A stretch of 64,000 nucleotides of DNA, from contig JAYKKR010000004.1 of the NCBI GenBank assembly GCA_036971615.1, forward strand, positions 2,232,001 through 2,296,000, read 5' to 3'. The stretch's first letter is position 1. The number at the start of each line of letters is the position of its first letter. Shown one piece after another: positions 57,338 through 64,000 of this stretch. The notes under the pieces were generated by a model. It worked only from the letters and a program-made list of their open reading frames with translations, was not told where the DNA came from and searched no databases. Made by a program: the position numbers and the translations under genes. Source of the stretch: Amyloporia xantha (taxonomy: Eukaryota > Basidiomycota > Agaricomycetes > Polyporales > Adustoporiaceae).

Positions 57338-58874
57338 TGAGGTGGGTGGCGGCTTGAAGTGATATATCTTAGGCTTGTTTTATTGCTTCTACTCAGATAT
57401 TACACTTCTCGGTAATAATATATTGTATCATGAATTACAAATACACTAGAGTTGTCCAAAGAAACACCAGCTAGTCTGAGATACTCTGAGTATTCTAAGT
57501 ATTCTAAGAGCAATTGAGGATAACTTGAGATGCTCTGAGGCGCTCTGAGATGCTCTGAAAAACCTCATATCTCTCAGAGTATCCCAGGTTGCCCCAGAGA
57601 AAAAGTGTTTTTCCTGATGAGTGCGCACTCAGTCACTGTGATCTCAGGTCAAAAGTCACTTATGTTATTGACCAAGTCATTGTCAATATGTGTGAACAGA
57701 TGTGTATTTGTGTACAGACTTGTGTTTGAACTTCATCAGGTTCATCTCCACTGCCAGTTGCAGACAAAGTGACTGAGTGCGCACTTATGACTGACTGACT
57801 CATTGACTGGCTGGCTGGCTGACTGACTGACTGCCAACTGCCAATAACTAATTACTGGATATGAGTGACTGTTGAGTGCACTCATCAGTCAAGTGATTGA
57901 CTGTGTGCAGTATACTATCTACCTCAAACATTAGCAGTGCATGGTGTGCACTGACTGGCTGATTGTCAAAAGCAATGAGATGCATGAACATCTGAGTTAC
58001 ATAGCCATCTCCAACTGTTCACTAGCCATTCACAACACATGCTGCACTACATTATACCACTTCTGATACACATTCTCATTGATATTCTCCTGCTGTATAG
58101 CCCCATGAGCACTACCGACACTTTCCAAAAAAGGAAATATTACCATATATGGTATAGATGAAAGTCGTAGAGCATCATCCAAGGATCCCAGATAAATTTT
58201 TCCAGATCCCTAGCTTGCCCGATTAAGCCAGAAAATGCAAAATACTGATTCAAACGCGACAATACGAAAATCTAACCACCCCCAAAATCATCATTATTGA
58301 TGTGCCAGCCCCAAATGGACCATTACCATAGTGGGAATGACCCATTCAAATGCTTTCTAATGGTATATAATACCCCTACATTTTATTCCATATTTGTATT
58401 GCCCCATTCAAATGGATCCCAATGATATATAACAATCCTATATTGAATATTACCATATTTGGAATGGCCCATTCAAACGAATTCTAATGGTGTATATACT
58501 GGCTATTACCATATTTGGAATGGCCCATTCAAGCGGATTCTAATGATATATAATAATCCTGTATTGGATATTACCATATATGGATTGGCAGAAATAAGCG
58601 GATTTTAATGATATATAATGATATATGACCTGTACAGCAGAAATATATGATTATATTTATTACAGGCTTGCCCAGTATTTAACTGAAATTGTCAAAAATG
58701 CGGATTTACAAACCAGGTTAACATTGTACAAAGGCTAGGCAGGTTTGTGGATTGTCAATCAGCAGGCCCAGTTGTATTACAAGCCTTGTAAAACCCTGGC
58801 CAAGTTGTGCACAGAGCTAAGCCCAGGTACCTGGGCAATTGTTGTACAACTTTGGATACCACAGGTGCTTCGGC

Positions 58875-60020
58875 ACGCCCTTCGTATACCGGCGTTATTC
58901 ACGACATATCGGCATACGGCCCCCGAATGCATCTGTTATTCGTTTCCTCGAGGCTCGTCTCGGAATTTACGTCAACTATCTGCCAACACCAATATGCCCA
59001 ATCAGACGAAGTACTACCGGAAGTATGCCTCCCTGCTCTTAATGTCCGTTCACGTTCTCTGGTCCCGAGTAGCTTCGGGAAGAAGACTACTGATCAGCAT
59101 TCACAGAAACACATCTCAAGGCTTAGTTCTCACGACGAGACAGCGTTCCTCATGACAAATAGGTCAAGGTCGGTACATGAACGTTCCTTCATTTTCTTTG
59201 TATACCATGCTCCGGTAGCCTCGTGTTATGGTAATGTTCACGACGATCTCTTCGTTCATTTACATATGCTCATCTATTCACATTCAAGCGGCCTTGCTGA
59301 TGTCGATCTGCACTCTGGATGTGCACGTTGTCAAAACTGGGCTAACGCCCGTATTATCGCCACAACATGTGCAAGAATAGAAGGTCTGTCTTTCATATTT
59401 CTCTATGCGATGTTGTGCGGAAGTTCTGGATTCTAAATCTTCTCTCCATTGACTGATAGCATGCTAAGTTCCGCCGACTAGTCGTGTGTCAAGGTAGTAA
59501 AAGACACCGTTGCCCGTATCGGGAGCTGCCCGTGCCGCATGTTCTTACTTCTAGATGGACGAGCCCACTGGCTGTCTCGGATATGTACAAGAATGTCCAA
59601 CTGTACCCATCATTGTGTATCCTGCTTGCGGCAGCTTTCCCAAGATGTTATCTTGTCGCTTCTTCTGCTGCTCCTTGTTCTGCCTGACTCTCACCGGAGA
59701 TCGGAAGTCATGACACTTCCAGACTTGTCTGCGCGAGGATGTTCCTGTAAGTTATCCTGGTCTGGCCTCTGTGTTCTGTTTCCCACTGAATCTTTTGAAT
59801 TGCTGGTAGTTTGCCGTTCGCATGTTCTGAGCACATGTTTGCAGAGCGTTGCTGATTACGTGGTGTTATCGTCCGATCTTCCCTGATCATCCCAAGCTTT
59901 GTCACCCCAAACGCGGCCGCTGTGCCAGGCTAGTTCAGTTGGACTTGTCATCATGCAAGTTGTTTCCGTTGAGTAGAACTGACTCGTGACTAACTTATAT
60001 GTTGAATAAGGCCCAGTCCG
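58875..60020. other. Gene-free interval
   Basis: About 1.1 kb that continues the host or hAT sequence interrupted by fold-back B. I see no coherent coding frame, tRNA or repeat in it. Confidence 0.4.
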
Positions 60021-60029
60021 TATATAAAG
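60021..60029 (+). promoter_or_regulatory. TATA box of hAT transposase gene
   Basis: TATATAAAG 64 bp upstream of the ATG at 60093. Confidence 0.6.
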
Positions 60030-60092
60030 GGACCTCGAACCCCAACTAGACTGCAGTACGCCTCGTCTCTCACAGACAGTAGTGCCTCAATC

Positions 60093-61042
60093 ATGCCTCC
60101 CCGCAAGGCCAACACCAGAAACACTGCCGGTCGTGGAGCGCCGGTGCAGCCTTCCGCTGCTCCCCTGCTGCTGTCGCCGCTGTTGCCCCTGACGCTGTTC
60201 CTGCTCCCGCTCCCCCATTGCTGCTGTCCCCTGTTCCTGCCGCTGATGCCCCTGTTGCTGGGGCTGGTGGTGGCCCTGGTCAAGAAATTTTCAATCTCGA
60301 AGTCTCGTCCTCCGATGATGAAGGCGGCCAGCAGGCTGCTCCGGGTCAAGCGAGTACAGGTTCTAAGTCGGCTGCACAAGACATCAATTTCTTCTTTAAT
60401 CGTGCCCCGCAAGGCTCAAAGAAGAAGACCGTTTGTTTGGCTTGCAGGTAATCCGTTTATCACGCACTTATTATTGTACTAACATATGTTCAGGCGCATC
60501 CAAGAGACTCATCCCAGGCACTCTGTCAAGTTGTACTCGGCAATGACTTCGACTAGTGTCCTTCGTGCACACTTGGTCAACAGCCACCTAGACGAATATG
60601 AAACCGCTTGCCGTGCAAATGGATGGCTGGCACTCCTCAACCGCCTCAATCGCAACACCGAGGCGGCACCCGATCCAAGCCCTCGCACACCTTTCTCCGA
60701 CGAAGAGTTCATGAAAGCGATTATCAAATTCATATGTGCTGACGATCAGGTTCGTGCCATCTCGGTCTTTGAACATAGTCAATGTATTCTGATTAATTTA
60801 TTGTAGTCAGTCAATGTTGTTGATTGTCCCGAGTTCAGACAGCTCCTCCTCCTCTTGCGTGAGGACTTAGAGGATAGCGACATCCCACACAGGACGAGGA
60901 CGCGCACAGCGATTATTCACACTTGGCTGGAGTATAACCGTGTCTTGACGAAGGAATTTGACGTAAGTAGTAATTGACTATCACAAATTTTGGATCGAAT
61001 TAATATTTGATACAACAGTATGCGGTAGGAAAAGTATCTTTT
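60093..61042 (+). pseudogene. hAT transposase, 5' part, cut by Copia
   Basis: Starts MPPRKANTRNTAGRGAPVQP. The coding frame changes near 60158, where one C seems missing from a C-run. Then comes an acidic leader (EIFNLEVSSSDDEGG) and a BED-type zinc finger: INFFFNRAPQGSKKKTVCLA with C-x2-C, and after an intron (60450-60494) LRAHLVNSHLDEY with H-x4-H. Next FSDEEFMKAIIKFICADDQ, intron ~60751-60806, SVNVVDCPEFRQLLLLLRED and SDIPHRTRTRTAIIHTWLEY, then an intron (60963-61019) and YAVGKVSF. The Copia LTR starts right there, at 61043, before the catalytic DDE region. The rest of the gene should lie beyond the Copia element, outside the window. Confidence 0.82.
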
Positions 61043-61302
61043 TGTAAGGCTTGCAGCGATTGCTGAAGACTCAGAAGACAACCAAAGGCCTAAGTCGAGC
61101 TGTGTCAAGGATAGTGTATTGAGAGAGATACTACAATACTCACCTAAGTCGAGCTGTGTCAAGGATAGAGACCTACAGCTCGACTCAGGAGCGAAGTACA
61201 TGTGTGCTTACATAAGGATAGATGTCTCACGCTTATGGCGCACTCTACAGAGTCCATTGAACGAAATAAATGAATGAAAAGAAACCGGGCAAACCACACT
61301 CA
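61043..61302 (-). repeat. Copia 3' LTR
   Basis: 260 bp, TG...CA on both strands (TGAGTGTGG ... GCCTTACA on the minus strand). It contains a 26 bp direct repeat (61089-61114 and 61142-61167, core CCTAAGTCGAGCTGTGTC). It abuts the hAT exon at 61042. The other LTR is outside the window, so the target duplication cannot be checked. Confidence 0.75.
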
Positions 61303-61316
61303 ATACTCCCCCCTGA
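61303..61316 (-). other. Copia polypurine tract
   Basis: GGGGGGAG on the minus strand between the pol stop and the LTR. Confidence 0.75.
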
Positions 61317-61320
61317 CCGG

Positions 61321-64000
61321 TTACGCGGTCAATCCCAACATCTTTGCCATCTCCAGAACCTTGGGCTTGACCAAGGACTTCGTCAGGATGTCAGCAGGCA
61401 TCTCTGAAGTCCTCAGATGCACCACACGAATTTTACCCTTTGCAACTTCATCCCTAAGCCAATAAAAGCGCAAGTCGAGGTGCTTCATGCGTCCATGATG
61501 CTCGGGATTTTTGGCCACTGAGAGTGCAGAGAGGTTGTCGATGTAGAGAGTGGAAGGAGAGGTGAATGAGTAGCCAAACTCAGTGAACAGATTTCGAAGC
61601 CAGAGGATCTCCTGCCCAGCTGAGACAGCAGCAACAAACTCGGCCTCAGTGGTAGAGAGCGCAACAATGGTCTGAAGACGACTGGACCAGGAAATCGCAC
61701 CAGTGCCCATCTTGATCACATACCCACTAGTAGAACGTCCATTGTCTGGGTCCCCAGCGTGGTCAGCATCGGTGTAGGAGGTGAATAGCTCAGAGGACGA
61801 ATTGGGAGAGTAGGTGAGCTTGTAATCAAGAGTACCTTTGATGTAGCGAAAGAGGTGCTTAACCGCCTTCCAGTGGCGCATTCCTGGGTTCTTGGTGAAG
61901 CGGCGAGGGTACTGACTGTTTTGGCGATGTCTGGGTGCGTTGCAACAGCTAGGTAGAAGAGGGAACCAACTGCATGATCATAGGGAATGTCTCGCATCTC
62001 CAGTTCTTCTGCCTTTGTGCTAAGAGCCATATCTGTGCTGAGGCGAACACCGGGATCCATGGGAGTGCCCACAGAGTCACAGTCAGCAAAGCCATGCTTC
62101 TCCAGAATGTCCAGGGCATACTGTCGCTGTGAGATGCTGAGAGAATGCTTCGCTCTGTCACGCTCAATTTTGACACCCAGAAGCCAGGAAGTGGGGCCAA
62201 GGTCTCGAAGCTTGAAGTGCTTCCTGAGGTCGTCTTTGACGCGTTGGATCGCATTCTTGGACTTGGCAGCAATGGTGATGTCGTCCACAAAGACAGGGAC
62301 AAAATGCGCACTTCATCTCGCTTGTAGACCCACACAGAGTGCTCACAAGTCAGACGCACAAATCCCAGCTTTTCCAACACCTCATTCAGCTTCTCATGCC
62401 AACAGCGACCAGCCTGCTTCAGGCCATAGAGAGCCTTCAGAAGACGCCACACCCAGTCCGGAGATTTCTGCTCAAATCCCTCTGGCTGCTTCATGTACAC
62501 CTCCTCCTGCAGCTCGCCATTAAAGTACGCAGAGGAGATGTCCACAGACTCGAGCTCCAGGTCCTCAAGCGCAGCTAGAGCAAGAATGGCTCGAATAGAG
62601 GCCCATTTGGGCGTAGGAGCGAAGGTCTCGTTGTAGTCAAAGCCAGGACGCTGTGAGAAGCCTTTGGCGACGAGGCGGCCCTTGTAACGCTCTATTGACC
62701 CATCTGCATTGCGCTTGACCCTGAAAACCCAACGGCTGCCAATGGCCTTTCGTCCTGGAGGCAACTGAACGAGCTCAAAGGTGCCATTGTCAATGAGGGA
62801 CTGGATTTCGTCTTGGGCAGCTTTCCACCACTGCTCTCGCTCTTCTGGAGGACGCTGCATCGCATCTGCAAAGCTCCTGGGCTCTCCAAAATGCTCCTGC
62901 TGCGCTTTGCATGCTGACTGGGCTACAGACTCAAAGGCGAAATCCAGAGCTTTGTCATAGTCGAGATAATCTGTGGTCTGACCACAGTAGACATGCTCGA
63001 TCGCAGCAATGAGACCGTCTCCAGTAAGCAGCAGCTCGTCGTCGCTGGAATCGTCGTCCTCCACCTTTGGGTGTGAAGCCCTGGGTGCATGAGATTGCTG
63101 AGGAGGCATGGCAAGGGGATCTGGCGATTCAGAACGAGGCTGAGGTGCAGGAGATGGAGTGGATGGCTCAGGAGTCGAAGGGAGAGGAGATAACTCAGTG
63201 CGAAGACGCTGAGGGACAACATTTTGGCGCTGAAGTTCCTCGTCATTCAGGGAGCCCTGATAACGCTTTGAACGAGGAGGGAGCTCTCTGCGAGTAGGAG
63301 GTGGGCGATAAGGATGGAAACCACCGAGCTGAGGTTTTGAGCTCTGGGATGGTCCAGGGCGAGCAGGAGGCGGCTGAGGCGCTGCAGGAGGTGGTGATGG
63401 AGGTGGCAATGGCTCAGGAGAAGGAGACGGTGCAATGGGAGGATCTGGTGCAGGCAACAGTGCAGGAGGTGCAGGAGGTGCAGGCAGAGGTGGAGGCGCA
63501 GGATCATCATCGTCCTCATCTCCCCCCTGATGCGGCGCATCCACCAAGTGTTCCTCACCATCGTCGTCATCGTCCAAAGCTCCCCCCGGAGCAGGCAAGT
63601 CGACATCTTCCAAGGGAAGGCCAAAGACATTAATCGACTTGGAATTGCCAGGGAAGCAGCGCTCGTCAAAGACAGCATGGCTAGAAATATAGAACTTCTG
63701 CGCCACAGGGTCCCAGAACTTGTACGCCTTAGTCCCATCAGGATAGCCAACAAAAATGCACTTCCTGGAGTGATGCTGCAGCGCTTTGCGATCGCGTTTT
63801 AGCACTAGCACATAAGCCAGACAGCCAAAAACTCGGAAGTAGGAGATGTCAGGCTTCTTCCCATTGCCCTTCCAGTGAGTGTAGGGCACAGCGTCGGCCA
63901 CAGAGGCAGTAGGCATGCGGTTTCGCGTGTGGACGAAGGCAGAGACAGCATAGCCCCAGAACGAAGGTGGGAGCTTTGACTGAACAAGGAGAGCGGTCGC
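61321..64000 (-). pseudogene. Ty1/Copia pol: integrase end, RT, RNase H (runs off window)
   Basis: From the right edge: integrase C-terminal part (SPTSEFLAVWLMC frame and YFRVFGCLAYVLVLKRDRKA, YPDGTKAYKFWDP), a Pro/Ser-rich linker (63560-63080), then RT (KAIGSRWVFRVKRNADGSIE, YNETFAPTPKWASIRAILAL, MKQPEGFEQKSPDWVWRLLK, LYGLKQAGRCWHEKL). One T appears missing from a T-run near 62302, after which the FVDDITIAAK catalytic box reads in the next frame. A second one-base loss near 61893 separates ATHPDIAKTVSTLA from MRHWKAVKHLFRYIKGTLDY. RNase H ends with SALSVAKNPEHHGRMKHLDL and DILTKSL, stop at 61321. Gag, protease and the integrase core lie beyond 64000. Confidence 0.88.

Larger units (their letters stand above)
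54289..57619. mobile_element. Element C: 3.3 kb TIR element carrying a GT69 gene
   Basis: Ends CATCAGGAAAAAC ... GTTTTTCCTGATG, a 13 bp perfect TIR. The undisturbed sequence in fold-back A (CATAAGTGCGCACTC) shows the insertion and a 2 bp duplication AG (54287-54288, 57620-57621). Both subterminal regions carry clustered CTCAGAGTGCTCAGAG-like repeats and a shared CCCAGGTTGCCC (54335-54400 and 57470-57600). No transposase is visible; the only recognisable gene is the glycosyltransferase at 55895-56820. Superfamily unknown. The rest (54400-55440) has no supported gene. Confidence 0.8.
53205..58867. mobile_element. Fold-back DNA transposon B, interrupted by element C
   Basis: Same family as 16446-18790: ends CACCTGTGGTATCC ... 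GGATACCACAGGTG, arms 53205-54288 and ~57620-58867, and a 7 bp target duplication CTTCGGC (53198-53204, 58868-58874). It contains the same subterminal repeats (53470-53770 and mirror). The left arm breaks off at the CAGT-repeat/loop junction where element C is inserted. Without C it would be ~2.3 kb and non-coding, like A. Confidence 0.92.

Noticed and set aside
58875..60020. tRNA or other RNA gene in the gene-poor interval
   Set aside because: No cloverleaf, A/B box pair or rRNA-like sequence could be recognised here or elsewhere in the window.
60150..60290. Apparent membrane segment (LLLSPLLPLTLFLLPL) at the hAT N-terminus
   Set aside because: It is the wrong frame of an Ala/Pro-rich stretch; one missing C in a C-run restores an AAVAAVAPDAVPAP-type leader that joins the BED finger.

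Overview
The window is eukaryotic and almost certainly from a mushroom-forming basidiomycete (Agaricomycetes). Genes are split by ~45-60 bp GT-AG introns. The families present are KDZ transposase with a CxC2 cysteine cluster, TET/JBP dioxygenase, chromodomain Ty3/Gypsy elements, Ty1/Copia, hAT, and a CMT1-like GT69 glycosyltransferase. Nearly all of it is mobile DNA nested in mobile DNA; only one small two-exon gene (52465-53013) looks like ordinary host sequence.

Layout. (1) 1 to ~22759: copy L of a giant KDZ DNA transposon, reading leftward and cut by the window edge. It carries two later insertions: a 12.8 kb Gypsy element with 475 bp LTRs (989-13777, TSD AATGA) inside a transposase intron, and a 2.3 kb fold-back transposon (16446-18790, 7 bp TSD). 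(2) ~22760-34161: spacer made of Gypsy remnants. These are a 5'-truncated pol with a downstream 264-codon ORF and an antisense Zn-cluster gene, then a second Gypsy with its 3' LTR (29007-29575) and pol/gag truncated at 34166. (3) ~34162-52308: copy R of the KDZ transposon, inverted relative to L and complete from end to end (~18.1 kb). Its inverted termini are arrays of an 86 bp unit. Inside are a hairpin-rich subterminal module, a small coiled-coil-like gene, KDZ transposase, TET/JBP dioxygenase, a divergent-HMG-like gene, a Zn-cluster/coiled-coil gene and a repeat-rich gene. (4) 52309-61042: residual host DNA with the small gene, a second fold-back element (53205-58867, TSD CTTCGGC) that itself contains a 3.3 kb TIR element (54289-57619) carrying a GT69 gene, and a hAT transposase gene. 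(5) 61043-64000: a Copia element inserted in the hAT gene, running off the right edge.

The main system is the KDZ element. Transposase, TET/JBP, HMG-like protein, Zn-cluster protein and two further ORFs are bounded by one pair of array-type inverted termini, which suggests they move together. KDZ transposons linked to TET/JBP and divergent HMG genes are established knowledge for basidiomycetes. The array termini, the hairpin module, the extra cargo genes, and a CGCCAT/ATGGCG hexamer that saturates the element on both strands but is sparse outside it are the less familiar parts.

Many ORFs are broken by single-base indels, usually in homopolymers, and L and R are broken at different places. 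Either these are real lesions or the assembly carries residual long-read indel errors, so 'pseudogene' calls are provisional. Exon boundaries were read by eye.
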